This document shows positions 46,327 through 55,649 of a DNA stretch of 58,490 nt, piece after piece. The first letter of the stretch is position 1. Each line of letters opens with the position of its first letter. The notes below the pieces were generated by a model. It was given only the letters and a program-made list of their open reading frames with translations. It was not told where the DNA came from and did not search any database. The stretch covers positions 1 through 58,490 of the forward strand of contig JAABRM010000046.1 in NCBI GenBank assembly GCA_011390955.1, written 5' to 3'. Position numbers and translations under genes: made by a program. Origin of the DNA: Oscillatoriales cyanobacterium (GTDB taxonomy: Bacteria; Cyanobacteriota; Cyanobacteriia; Cyanobacteriales; Laspinemataceae).

Positions 46327-46416
46327 AAATTAGATAATTAACTGCCAATTTTTTTAACTTATTAATTTTAGTGCTAGACTAATGAGAAGAAAGTCAACCA
46401 TAAAAAACAAGTAATC

Positions 46417-47340
46417 GTGCTCCAACTCCAATTTGATATGAATCTGCCCGATATCGCTAATCCTGTTAATCCTGTTTTTGCCCGCCATGAGACATTTCAC
46501 CCCCGCTTTGGCTGGATTAAAAAAGGGTTTGATGCGGCGAAAAAAGACCCCGGAGTATTTCTCGCTGATGATGCCACGGTGCGCTTAGGGGTGGGTAAAA
46601 ATATGGTCAATTCTATTCGCTATTGGTGTAAAGCCTTTAAAGTGCTAGAAAATGATTCTCCTACCGAGTTTGGTCATAAATTATTGGGCGATCGCGGTTG
46701 GGATCCGTTTTTGGAAGATCCGGCATCTTTGTGGTTATTACATTGGAATTTGCTTAAGCCAACCTGTGAGGCGGCGGCTTGGTATTTTACCTTTAACCAC
46801 TTTCGGGCGGTGGAATTTTCCCAAAACGATTTGTTTCTAGGAATAGGCGATTATCGCGATACTTTAAAAAATAGTATTGCCGATTCTTCCATTAATAAAG
46901 ATGTCACCTGTATTTTACGGATGTATGCAGAACAAAAAGAAAAAATCGGTGCAAGTGAGGATTCTTTGGACTGTCCATTTACGGAGTTAGGGCTGATTCA
47001 TGCTGCCGGAAATTCGCGGCAATATAAGTTTAGAATTTGCCCTAAACGTAATTTACCAGTGGAAATTATTGTGGCGACTTGTTTAGAATATGCGAATTGG
47101 GTCGGACAAGGGGCGAAAACGATGGCGATTTCTCGTCTTTTATATGATATTGGTAGTCCGGGGATGGTGTTTAAACTAACCGAAAATGCTGTTTGTGATG
47201 CGATTGAAACCGTAGCCCGTCGGGTAAATAAAATTAACCTGTCTGAGACAGCGGGTTTAATTCAATTTTCTTTTAACGATGATCCATTGTTGCTGGCAGA
47301 TGATATCCTAGAAAAGTATTATCGCCCGTTAGCGGGATAA
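46417..47340 (+). CDS. sspB: DUF4007 protein, SspB-like
   Basis: A 307-residue DUF4007 protein (FARHETFHPRFGWIKKGFDA, the family signature, at residues ~21-40; KNMVNSIRYWCKAFKV follows). DUF4007 genes sit beside a large ATPase and a PAPS-reductase-like gene; SspB of the SspABCD-SspE system, a DNA nickase needed for single-strand phosphorothioation, belongs to this group as far as I recall. The frame starts at GTG 46417; ATG 46438 is an alternative. Followed after 44 bases by the ATPase gene, with a hairpin repeat between. Confidence 0.8.
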   Translation: MLQLQFDMNLPDIANPVNPVFARHETFHPRFGWIKKGFDAAKKDPGVFLADDATVRLGVGKNMVNSIRYWCKAFKVLENDSPTEFGHKLLGDRGWDPFLEDPASLWLLHWNLLKPTCEAAAWYFTFNHFRAVEFSQNDLFLGIGDYRDTLKNSIADSSINKDVTCILRMYAEQKEKIGASEDSLDCPFTELGLIHAAGNSRQYKFRICPKRNLPVEIIVATCLEYANWVGQGAKTMAISRLLYDIGSPGMVFKLTENAVCDAIETVARRVNKINLSETAGLIQFSFNDDPLLLADDILEKYYRPLAG

Positions 47341-47342
47341 AG

Positions 47343-47365
47343 ACGTAGGGTGGGCATTGCCCACC
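47343..47365 (+). repeat. TGGGCA hairpin inside the ssp-like operon
   Basis: GTAGGGTGGGCATTGCCCACC: GGTGGGCA pairs imperfectly with TGCCCACC. It lies between the DUF4007 stop and the ATPase start, so it is within the mRNA. Confidence 0.75.
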
Positions 47366-47384
47366 ATGCTTGTGTCCAGAAATT

Positions 47385-50300
47385 ATGACAAAAATGACTA
47401 ATTATTTATCTGATTATTTTCAAATCAACCGACGGTATTCGCGATCGATTAATTTAGAGCGAGATTTAGAAAATATTGATGCCCTCGATGGGTATATTTT
47501 CACCGAAAGATCCCTGGAGTCACTCAGACGAATTTTAACGGGATTTCAGGATGCAAAATCTAACCGCGCTTGGACTTTGACCAGTGTTTATGGCACGGGC
47601 AAGTCAGCATTTGCTCATTATTTATCGGCGGTTTATGCGCCAGAAAATCAGCCGATACGCCAGCGGGCTTTAGAAATTGCTGCCGCATTAGGGCAGAGAA
47701 ACCCGGTTGCCGATCGTCTGCTGGAAAATACGATTCCTGATTCAGGTTTTGTTCGGGCAGTTGTGACGGCACAGCGAGAACCTCTGAGTCATACAATTGT
47801 TAGAGCATTGTATCGGGGTTGTCAGGTTTTTTGGGGTAGCAAAAAAGGCAAAAAACCAGCGATCGCCCAGAAGTTAGCTGAGTTGTGCGATCGCGATAGC
47901 GTTGCGGAGCAATCTCGCGTCAAAGCTGGAGAAATTATAGATAGTAGAAAAATTCCGGCTTTGGTTCAGGAAGTGGCGAAAGCAGCCCAAACCGGGGTGT
48001 TGTTGATTATTGATGAATTGGGGAAAAATTTAGAATTTGTTGCCCAAAATCAAGGCAATGATGATTTATATTTGTTGCAGCAATTAGCGGAACTTCCCCG
48101 GTCAGGTGATTTGCAAATTTATATTATTGGTTTACTGCATCAAGCGTTTGCGGATTATGGGGAAAGATTAGCCTCGGTGCAGCGGAATGAATGGGCAAAG
48201 ATTCAGGGACGATTTGAGGATATCCCGTTTAAAGATTCGGCCAGTCAAATGTTACGTTTAATGGGGCAAGCGATTGAACATTCGCCAGCATCAGAGATGA
48301 GTGATGCTATCTCTAATCAAGCCCAAAAATGGTTTAAAGCATTACCGAGTAATTTGGTTAGTGATGTGACTGACCAGGGCATTGCAGCGGTTTATCCTTT
48401 ACATCCAGTGGCAGCTTTAGTTTTGCCGGAATTATGCACCCAATATGCTCAAAATGACCGTTCTTTGTTTACCTTTTTGACCAGTGATGAACCTTATTCG
48501 TTTCAGAAATATTTACGGGAAACTTCCTGGGATGTGGCGACATTACCCAGTCTGAAGTTAGACCGGATTTATGATTATTTTATTGAGTCGGTGGGGATGG
48601 GGATTACTTCTCGACCGAAGCTGCAACGATGGATTGAGGTTCAAGGTCTGATTAATGATGTGAGTAAGAGTCTTGATGCTGATAGTTTGCGGGTACTCAA
48701 AACCATTGGCACATTAAATATTGTGACGACTACAGGGGCATTAAAGGCAACTCGTTCTCTGGTGACAATGGCAATGTGCGATCGCCCCAACGATCGCCAA
48801 CAATTCGGTTATTGGGAAAAGATAATTGATGGATTATTAAATAAGGGCATTATTACCCATCGTCGCCAAGTCGATGAGTTGCGAATTTGGCAAGGTTCTG
48901 ATTTTAATGTGGATCGGGCGATCGCCGATCTTATGCAGTCGGAACGGGGTACTTTAGTTAATCTTTTATCGGAATTTCGACCATTAAAACCTTTGGTTGC
49001 CCAACGTCATAGTTATGAGACAGGAACGTTACGTTATTTTGAACGGCGATATATTGATGCGAGTACAGATTTATCGCAACTCAATTGTGCGATCGATGGT
49101 TGTGATGGGTTGATGGGATATTGGGTAGATGAAGAATTGGCAACGGATGGCGCAACGGCTGTCAAAAAAGTACCCGCCCAAACCTCAGATGGTAAACCAT
49201 TTATAATGATTTGTGCCGCAAAATTGGAGAATTTACGGTTATGTGTTCGGGAGTTTGTTGCCCTGAAAAAAATTCAAGAGTCAGCCCCAGAATTGCCAAG
49301 TGATGGGGTGGCGCGACGGGAGGTGAGATATCGTTTAGTTCAAGCAGAAGAATTACTCAATGACAGTTTGAGTCAAGGGTTTGATGTGGTGGCAAATCAT
49401 AGTCAATGTTGGATTGATGGTCAGCCGCAACTTTTAAGCCGAGTGACGGATTTGAATGCCAAATTGTCTGAAGTATGCGATCGCATTTATCCCCGCAGTT
49501 TAATTCTATGGAATGAGTTAATTAATCGTCGAGAATTGACGACCCAAGGGGCGGCTGCCAGATTAAAACTGATTTCGGCGATATTAGAACATCAATCAGA
49601 AGAAAAGTTAGGATTAGAAGGATATGGCCCGGAAGTGGCGATTTATTATTCTTTGTTAGCCGATACCGGAATTCATCGCCAAGAAGCTGGGGAATGGGGA
49701 TTTTATCCACCGCGAGAAGAGTCTGGGGTGGGGAATGTTTGGCAGGCGATCGCGGATTTTTGTGGGGAAGCGATCGACAAACAACTGTCTTTAGATTTAC
49801 TCTATCAGCGGCTTGCTGCCCCACCATTCGGGGTGAAACAAGGGGCGATTCCAATTTTGTTGGCTGCCATGATGTTGTATCGGGTGGATGATTTAGGGGT
49901 GTATAAAGATGGGACGTTTATCCCGATTTTGGGATTAGAACATTTTGAGTTATTGGTGAAGTATCCTGGGCGGTTTTCCGTGAAGTCTTTTGAGATGCTG
50001 GGGGTGCGATCGCAGGTCTTTAAAGAACTCGAAGAAATTCTCCGCCGACCGAATGCCAAAATGCCCCCCGGAGTCCGTAATGCCACTTTATTGACGGTGG
50101 TGCGTCCTCTATTTAATTTTGTCAAAAAATTACCGGCTTATACTAAGAATACTAAGCGGTTAAGTCAAGAGGCGATCGCGGTGTTGGCTACTTTACAAAC
50201 CGCCCAAGAACCTGATGAGTTGTTATTTACTTCTCTGCCCCAAGCTTGTGGCATGAAGGCAATAGAACCAGGGGAAAGCGATGATGGTACGACAGCGAAA

Positions 50301-50942
50301 ACTCTGCGGAAAAAATTAGTCCATGCTTTACATGAAATTCAAACGGCCTTCGATTGTCTTTTAACCGAATGTCAAAATCATTTATATGATGCTTTTGGGG
50401 TCAGAAGTAGCGAGACAAAATTGCGAGAAGATTTGCGAGTTCGGGCGAGTTATTTAGCCGGTCAAGTGCTGGAACGTCAGCTAAAAAGTTTTGTCCAAGT
50501 GGCGGTAGATGACACCGCCCCAGACTCAGAATGGTTAGAAGCTTTAGTAATGATTGTGGCGGATAAACCGGCAGAGTCTTGGAAGGATGAAGATGCGATC
50601 GGATTTGAACTGAAACTCAGCGATATTGCCCGACGATTTAAGAATTTGGAAGCTTTACAAAAAGAGGTGGCTGCCAAAGGGCAAGGGTTTGAAGCCCGAC
50701 GCATTACGGTGACTCGTCCTGACGGAGAAGAAGCCCATCAAATTGTTTGGGTAGACCATGAATCGGAGGAGCAAATTGAGGCGTTAGTGGATGAAATATT
50801 GCGAAAACCGCTGTTGCAAAATAACCCGCAGTTACAGCAGGCGTTATTGGCTAAATTAAGCGATCGCATTTTGGGATCTGCCGCTTCTAAGCAAAGCCTG
50901 CCGAAAAGCGATCGCCAAACCCCCCGATCGATCAATATGTAG
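47385..50942 (+). CDS. sspC: large P-loop ATPase, SspC-like
   Basis: About 1,185 residues. The P-loop SVYGTGKSAFAHYL is near residue 68-75 and Walker B GVLLIIDELGK near 205-214, with an arginine-rich AAA-type follow-up. The C-terminal half is helical and has no recognised motif. Large ATPases of this size are the SspC component in Ssp loci and remotely like BrxC. TTG 47370 opens the frame, but ATG 47385 (MTKMTNYLSDYFQ) looks natural. An in-frame GCGATAGCGTTGCGGAGC word at ~47893 looks like a repeat insertion in the coding part. Confidence 0.8.
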   Translation: MTKMTNYLSDYFQINRRYSRSINLERDLENIDALDGYIFTERSLESLRRILTGFQDAKSNRAWTLTSVYGTGKSAFAHYLSAVYAPENQPIRQRALEIAAALGQRNPVADRLLENTIPDSGFVRAVVTAQREPLSHTIVRALYRGCQVFWGSKKGKKPAIAQKLAELCDRDSVAEQSRVKAGEIIDSRKIPALVQEVAKAAQTGVLLIIDELGKNLEFVAQNQGNDDLYLLQQLAELPRSGDLQIYIIGLLHQAFADYGERLASVQRNEWAKIQGRFEDIPFKDSASQMLRLMGQAIEHSPASEMSDAISNQAQKWFKALPSNLVSDVTDQGIAAVYPLHPVAALVLPELCTQYAQNDRSLFTFLTSDEPYSFQKYLRETSWDVATLPSLKLDRIYDYFIESVGMGITSRPKLQRWIEVQGLINDVSKSLDADSLRVLKTIGTLNIVTTTGALKATRSLVTMAMCDRPNDRQQFGYWEKIIDGLLNKGIITHRRQVDELRIWQGSDFNVDRAIADLMQSERGTLVNLLSEFRPLKPLVAQRHSYETGTLRYFERRYIDASTDLSQLNCAIDGCDGLMGYWVDEELATDGATAVKKVPAQTSDGKPFIMICAAKLENLRLCVREFVALKKIQESAPELPSDGVARREVRYRLVQAEELLNDSLSQGFDVVANHSQCWIDGQPQLLSRVTDLNAKLSEVCDRIYPRSLILWNELINRRELTTQGAAARLKLISAILEHQSEEKLGLEGYGPEVAIYYSLLADTGIHRQEAGEWGFYPPREESGVGNVWQAIADFCGEAIDKQLSLDLLYQRLAAPPFGVKQGAIPILLAAMMLYRVDDLGVYKDGTFIPILGLEHFELLVKYPGRFSVKSFEMLGVRSQVFKELEEILRRPNAKMPPGVRNATLLTVVRPLFNFVKKLPAYTKNTKRLSQEAIAVLATLQTAQEPDELLFTSLPQACGMKAIEPGESDDGTTAKTLRKKLVHALHEIQTAFDCLLTECQNHLYDAFGVRSSETKLREDLRVRASYLAGQVLERQLKSFVQVAVDDTAPDSEWLEALVMIVADKPAESWKDEDAIGFELKLSDIARRFKNLEALQKEVAAKGQGFEARRITVTRPDGEEAHQIVWVDHESEEQIEALVDEILRKPLLQNNPQLQQALLAKLSDRILGSAASKQSLPKSDRQTPRSINM

Positions 50943-51004
50943 GGGCAGTGGATGATGGATGCCTGCCCTAAATTATTGCCCTAAATTATTCTGCGAGAAG
51001 TGAC

Positions 51005-51814
51005 GTGACACAGACTAACAAATCCGTAAGACACATCCTTGGTTTATCCGGTGGTAAAGATAGCACCGCCCTTGCTGTCCTGCTGCATAAGGAAATTCCC
51101 AATATGGAATATTTCTTTTGCGACACTCATAAGGAGTTGCCGGAAACTTACGAATATCTCGATCGCATTAAAGCCCGTTTAGGGATTAAAATAGAGTATC
51201 TCAGTGCCAAGCGTGGGTTTGACCATTGGCTAGAGGTGTTTGGGGGGGTACTCCCCTCACCCAAAATGCGTTGGTGTACGGCTCAAATGAAAATTAAGCC
51301 TTTAGAGGATTTCATCGGAGACGATGAGACGATCAGCTATATTGGCATTCGGGCTGATGAAAGTCGAGAAGGCTACATCTCCACTAAGCCGAATATTAAG
51401 CCAGTGTTTCCTTTTAAAGAGCGAGGACTCGTTAAAGCTGACATTATTCGCATTTTGGAAGAAAGTGGGATTGGTTTGCCAGACTATTATCGATGGCGCA
51501 GTCGATCCGGTTGTTTTTTCTGTTTCTTCCAACGCAAATATGAATGGATTAAGTTGGCGGAAGAACATCCTGACCTCTTTGCCGAGGCGATCGAGTACGA
51601 GCAAAACCATGAGAATGGCAGACATTACACCTGGACTCAAGGCGAAACTTTGCTAGAATTACTTGAACGTAAGGAGGAAATTATTGCCGAACATGAGCAG
51701 GCAATGGTTAGAGAAGAACACAAATCGCCAGCCAACCGTTCTTTGGTCGAGGTTTTAGAGTTCGTCTTGGATGAGGAAGATGACGCTTTGCCTTGTTTAG
51801 CTTGTCATTTGTGA
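51005..51814 (+). CDS. sspD: DndC/SspD-like PP-loop Fe-S sulfurtransferase
   Basis: A 269-residue PAPS-reductase-like ATP pyrophosphatase. The PP-loop LSGGKDSTALAV holds SGGKDS at residues 15-20. Cysteines that can bind a 4Fe-4S cluster are C91 (RWCTAQMKIKPLE), C170 and C173 (SGCFFCFFQ), plus C264/C267 in the final PCLACHL. DndC and SspD activate backbone phosphate with ATP so that sulfur can replace oxygen. GTG start with GAGAAG upstream; 62 bases after the ATPase gene and 58 before the effector gene. Confidence 0.88.
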   Translation: MTQTNKSVRHILGLSGGKDSTALAVLLHKEIPNMEYFFCDTHKELPETYEYLDRIKARLGIKIEYLSAKRGFDHWLEVFGGVLPSPKMRWCTAQMKIKPLEDFIGDDETISYIGIRADESREGYISTKPNIKPVFPFKERGLVKADIIRILEESGIGLPDYYRWRSRSGCFFCFFQRKYEWIKLAEEHPDLFAEAIEYEQNHENGRHYTWTQGETLLELLERKEEIIAEHEQAMVREEHKSPANRSLVEVLEFVLDEEDDALPCLACHL

Positions 51815-51872
51815 CTTTTTATATGTCATCGATTTAATTGATCAACTAATTGTTATTGGAGAAAGTATAAAG

Positions 51873-54167
51873 ATGGTTGACATATCCCAGTCTTTTGGAA
51901 CTTCTAGCGAAACAGTATCAAACTTTTTTCAGACACCGGGACTAGCATTCTACATTCCTTTATACCAACGAGAGTATAGTTGGGATAAGAGCAATATCGA
52001 TCAGTTAATGGAAGATATATGTCAAGGAGTTATTAGTCTTCTTGATGCCGAAAAACGAGATACGGTTATCCATTTTTTAGGAACTCTAATTTTGGTAGAA
52101 GAATCTGAACAAAATATTCATCCAAAAGATCAACGAGCCTTGCCAACGCGAACTGATAATGTTATAGACGGGCAGCAAAGAATATCAACGATTGCTTTAC
52201 TGGCTTGTTTGCTGTATCAAAGGCTATATCAAATCAAAAAAAAGTTGCCCAAAAAATTTTTAGAGGATTATAAAATCCAAGAAATAGTTGATACATATCT
52301 AGAATCGCTTATAGAACTATTTTCCTTTGATTTAAAACGAGGATTTCCCCGTCGAAAGCCAGTTATTATTCGAGGGTTTGTTGATTGTTGGACATACGAG
52401 GGTGAAGATAAAAATTATCAGTCTGATGTCGCCTCATTTATCGCGTCGTTTATTCGAGCAGTTGAAGAGAAAAATTCAGATTTTCCAAAAGTTTCTAAGC
52501 ATCCTCGAATTAATTCGATTCTAAAAACAATGAATTCATGGCTAAACAAAGTTGAAAAAGCTTACGAAGAATCAGAGAATGATGATTTTCCCCCAGCCAC
52601 TAAAATAGTCGAGAGCATCGATCAAAGAGATTTGTGGAGCTATGAAAGACAAGAGTTAGCTTCACTTGTTAAACAGGCCGACCAGACTACGAACTTGAAT
52701 GACAAGCGGCTATGTTCTCTAGTCCAATTTTTTGCTTTTTGTCATTACTTGCTTGAACGCTGCTGTTTTACCTTGATTAAACCAGCATCAGATGATTGGG
52801 CATTTGATATGTTTCAATCACTCAATGCTACAGCAACTCCCTTAACTGCTTTAGAAACATTTAAACCATTGGTTGTAAATTATATCAATTCAAGTAACGG
52901 AGACTTTAAAGACTCAAACTCATCAAAGTATTTAAAGAAAGTTGAAGAACTTTTCGATCAATTAAACAGCGAATCAAGTAAAAATAAACTTACCAATGAA
53001 TATCTCACCTTGTTTGCATTAACGTACAATGGAGATAAGCTAACGAGACAATTCAGCGCCCAAAGACAGTGGTTAAATCGAGAATATTATCATTGTGATT
53101 CAGTAGAAACAAGCGAGGCATTTATTCGAGAAATGAGCTATTTGGCTACATATTTAATGGATGTAGATATAGATAAGAACAAGCGAAATAATTTTTCGGT
53201 TGTACCAAGAACAGAAAAAATTCCAGATAGTCTAAAAAAAGAAGCCGCTTTATGTGTTATTTATCTTCAAGACGCAGGACACAAAATGTCTAAGACCGTT
53301 CTGAGTCGTTTCTACTCACTTATCATCAGGGATGATGCCAAAGATGATGCGGCTTTTGAATTTGTTTCCGCTTGTCGAGCAATTGCAGCATTTTTCACTC
53401 TTTGGCGTTCAGCGCTGAAGAATACAGGACTTGACAATGTATATAGAATATTAATGCGAGACAAGATTTCATTTAAAAAAGGTAATGAGAAACTAACCAG
53501 CAAGGATTTAAAGCAATTTTTTATAGATCAACTAAAATTAAAAGAAATTCAGGAAAAAAGCGACTGGAAGAAAAAAGCAATGCAGAAGCTTAAGTACAAG
53601 GAGAGAGAGACTATTTGCAAATTTGTTCTGTTTGTTACGTCCCATGATACTATTCCCGATCCTGATGTTCCTGGTTTGATGAAAATTGGTACACCGGGTT
53701 CTTCTCCATCTTACTTAGAACCAGCAGCATGGATGTCTGAAGCTTATAAAACCATTGAGCATATAGCACCTCAAAAACCTGATTCAGATCAGTCATTAAG
53801 TGAAGAATGGGATACGGAATTGTATGAAAATGATGATTATGATCGTATTGGGAATCTATTGCTTTTGCCTACTAAAATTAATAGTTCTGCTAGTAATAAA
53901 TCATGGGGTGAAAAATATATTTATTATCAGCATTTAGGCGAACAAGATCCAGGTAAATTAAAATTATTAGAACAGCAAGCAAAAGAGCAGGGTATTAATT
54001 TAGACAACACGACAATTGAATCGTTGAGAAAAACTCCACGTCAACACCACATCAAGCCTATCGTTGAACTAGGGTTATCAGGACAATGGGATAAATCATT
54101 AGTAGATCGGCGAACTGAGCGTATATGCGATATCCTTTGGGATCGGATGATGGAGTGGCTGACGTAG
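51873..54167 (+). CDS. sspE: DUF262-DUF1524 nuclease effector, SspE-like
   Basis: A 764-residue protein. The N-terminal DUF262 NTPase/DNA-sensing domain has IPLYQREYSWD (residues ~28-38), FLGTLIL (~68) and VIDGQQRIST (~97-105). The C-terminal DUF1524 HNH-type nuclease has TIEHIAPQ (~627-634) and DRIGNLLLLP...NSSASNKSW (~656-680). This is the architecture of SspE, which senses phosphorothioated DNA through DUF262 and nicks phage DNA through DUF1524; GmrS/GmrD are distant relatives. GGAGAAAG gives a good ribosome site. Last gene of the operon. Confidence 0.88.
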   Translation: MVDISQSFGTSSETVSNFFQTPGLAFYIPLYQREYSWDKSNIDQLMEDICQGVISLLDAEKRDTVIHFLGTLILVEESEQNIHPKDQRALPTRTDNVIDGQQRISTIALLACLLYQRLYQIKKKLPKKFLEDYKIQEIVDTYLESLIELFSFDLKRGFPRRKPVIIRGFVDCWTYEGEDKNYQSDVASFIASFIRAVEEKNSDFPKVSKHPRINSILKTMNSWLNKVEKAYEESENDDFPPATKIVESIDQRDLWSYERQELASLVKQADQTTNLNDKRLCSLVQFFAFCHYLLERCCFTLIKPASDDWAFDMFQSLNATATPLTALETFKPLVVNYINSSNGDFKDSNSSKYLKKVEELFDQLNSESSKNKLTNEYLTLFALTYNGDKLTRQFSAQRQWLNREYYHCDSVETSEAFIREMSYLATYLMDVDIDKNKRNNFSVVPRTEKIPDSLKKEAALCVIYLQDAGHKMSKTVLSRFYSLIIRDDAKDDAAFEFVSACRAIAAFFTLWRSALKNTGLDNVYRILMRDKISFKKGNEKLTSKDLKQFFIDQLKLKEIQEKSDWKKKAMQKLKYKERETICKFVLFVTSHDTIPDPDVPGLMKIGTPGSSPSYLEPAAWMSEAYKTIEHIAPQKPDSDQSLSEEWDTELYENDDYDRIGNLLLLPTKINSSASNKSWGEKYIYYQHLGEQDPGKLKLLEQQAKEQGINLDNTTIESLRKTPRQHHIKPIVELGLSGQWDKSLVDRRTERICDILWDRMMEWLT

Positions 54168-54238
54168 GAATAAATTTAAATAATGCCAAAAATGGAGGTA
54201 TCCTTCGCGATTTAAAATCAAAGCACGATCGCCCCTAA

Positions 54239-54309
54239 TTCAGAAACCGGGTTTCTTGGTTAAATCTCAGCTATGGTTGTAGAAATTATCCCAGAAACCC
54301 GGTTTCTTT
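54239..54309. terminator. AGAAACCGGGTTTCT pair downstream of the ssp-like operon
   Basis: CAGAAACCGGGTTTCTT and, 40 bases on, CAGAAACCCGGTTTCTTTG form a ~15-bp stem between two convergent transcripts; a short T-rich end follows. Likely to end transcription of both. Confidence 0.55.
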
Positions 54310-54314
54310 GTTGC

Positions 54315-54527
54315 TTAATCCAATCGACGTTCTTTAATTTCTTGATAAATTTCTCTAGCGCTTTTATTGCCAAACAGTCGATCTTTAACCTCTAAGTAAT
54401 CTACCTCTTGAGACATGGTTTCTCGGAAGAAGAAGGCAGCTTTAGCAATGCCTAATCCCTCAACAATTGCTTTCATGCCTTCGACTCTCACCGATTTCAT
54501 CTTCGGCACCACTAACTTTTCTCTCAT
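54315..54527 (-). CDS. small hypothetical protein next to UPF0175
   Basis: A 70-residue basic protein (MREKLVVPKMKSVRVEGMKA), with AGGAGG before the ATG. It follows the UPF0175 gene by 25 bases on the same strand. UPF0175 genes usually pair with a PIN-type toxin, but this product is not a PIN domain. Role unknown. Confidence 0.65.
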   Translation of the reverse strand: MREKLVVPKMKSVRVEGMKAIVEGLGIAKAAFFFRETMSQEVDYLEVKDRLFGNKSAREIYQEIKERRLD

Positions 54528-54552
54528 ATCAACCTCCTGTTAAATTTCCTGA

Positions 54553-54801
54553 TCAAATAATATTCTCCGCTTCTCGTAACGTATTCAAATCAGCTTGAAA
54601 ATCTTCGATGTCATAGTTAATGCACAAACCCCGACGGGATAATTGACGTTGAAATTCAATTAAAGGGATACTAGCAAGGCGACAGGCTTGACCCATGCTA
54701 ATTTTATGTTGATGATAAAGGACAATGGCAATTTCTAACTTAATGTCATCGGCTGACATTTGGGCTGATTGGATAATTTCATCGGGAATAACAATATTCA
54801 T
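54553..54801 (-). CDS. UPF0175 family antitoxin
   Basis: An 82-residue UPF0175 protein, an antitoxin-like family common in cyanobacteria and archaea. It has the helix-turn-helix-like KISMGQACRLASIPLIEFQRQL segment. Its usual DUF3368 (PIN) partner is absent. Confidence 0.85.
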   Translation of the reverse strand: MNIVIPDEIIQSAQMSADDIKLEIAIVLYHQHKISMGQACRLASIPLIEFQRQLSRRGLCINYDIEDFQADLNTLREAENII

Positions 54802-54903
54802 ACTTCTTTAAGTGGATTTCTTGAATTATAGGATGATTTGGATCGAGCGATCGCCCAAGAAGAAAGATTGGTTGCGCGATCGAGAGGCGATCGGCGCTTT
54901 TAC

Positions 54904-55251
54904 CTACAAACCCAAAAGAATGCGGATTCTTTCTTCTACTAGACTCATCGTTGCTGCCGAAACCTGACCCCATTTTTGGTCAAATCTTTCTAGGCTAATT
55001 GAGCGGATGTCTTCACATTTAATAAAACTTGTTTGGGTTAATCCTCCTTCAGGAGAATTAACCTCAACGTGGAACGGAATTCCTTTATCTTTAGAGGTAA
55101 TTGGCAAAACAACGGCTAAACCAGATGCCCCCTGATTAAATAAATCGACAGATACCACTAAACAAGGACGCTTACCTGCTTGTTCGTGACCCCTTGTCGG
55201 ATTCAAATCAATTAGCCAGATATCCCCTCTTGATGGTTTTGATAAATTCAT
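54904..55251 (-). CDS. mazF: MazF/PemK-type toxin
   Basis: A 115-residue mRNA interferase. It has the PemK signature RGDIWLIDLNPTRGHEQAGKRPCLVVS, ITSKDKGIPF and IRSISLERF. The start overlaps the antitoxin stop by four bases. It cleaves RNA when the antitoxin is degraded. Confidence 0.9.
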   Translation of the reverse strand: MNLSKPSRGDIWLIDLNPTRGHEQAGKRPCLVVSVDLFNQGASGLAVVLPITSKDKGIPFHVEVNSPEGGLTQTSFIKCEDIRSISLERFDQKWGQVSAATMSLVEERIRILLGL

Positions 55252-55493
55252 GGTTCTAAACCATCAGCTAAAGTGACATCCCAGGCTTCTCTTTCTTCGA
55301 TTTCTCCTGCCCACGCTTCTGGATTATTGCGTAAAGCAGTGTAAGCTTGATTAGCTTCTTCCAAAAATTTCTGTTTTCGGTATTGCTCGATCGCCTTATC
55401 CAGAATTTGCGGGATTGATTCCCCAGAACGGGCAGCTATTTCTTGCAGCATTTTATAAGATGTGTTGCCTATTTCGACTGTACAAAGTTCCAT
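55248..55493 (-). CDS. antitoxin of the MazF pair
   Basis: An 81-residue acidic protein with an N-terminal ribbon-helix-helix-like part (VEIGNTSYKMLQEIAARSGE) and a C-terminal EEREAWDVTLADGLEP tail likely to bind the toxin. Its stop overlaps the mazF start as ATGA. Confidence 0.8.
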   Translation of the reverse strand: MELCTVEIGNTSYKMLQEIAARSGESIPQILDKAIEQYRKQKFLEEANQAYTALRNNPEAWAGEIEEREAWDVTLADGLEP

Positions 55494-55591
55494 TGAATTC
55501 TCTGTTGTTTTTCAAATTAAAAAATAAATAATTTTCTTGATTATATCACAAATTATGAAACCCGGTTTCTTTGTTCCTTGATTGCTTGAGT

Positions 55592-55642
55592 GGTTGAAGC
55601 GCGATCGCTGTTTTGGGACTAGGCAGCGATCGCGCTTCAACC
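55592..55642. terminator. perfect 19-bp HIP1-containing hairpin
   Basis: GGTTGAAGCGCGATCGCTG (55592-55610) and CAGCGATCGCGCTTCAACC (55624-55642) are exact complements around a 13-base loop. It lies just past the vapC stop, in the gap to the mazEF-like pair; each arm contains GCGATCGC. Confidence 0.7.
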
Positions 55643-55649
55643 ATGAAAA

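Noticed and set aside
46417-50942. BREX type 4 or dnd locus instead of ssp
   Set aside because: PglZ, BrxL, DndD and DndE-like genes are absent, whereas a DUF262-DUF1524 effector and DUF4007 are present, which fits Ssp better. A profile search should still confirm it.
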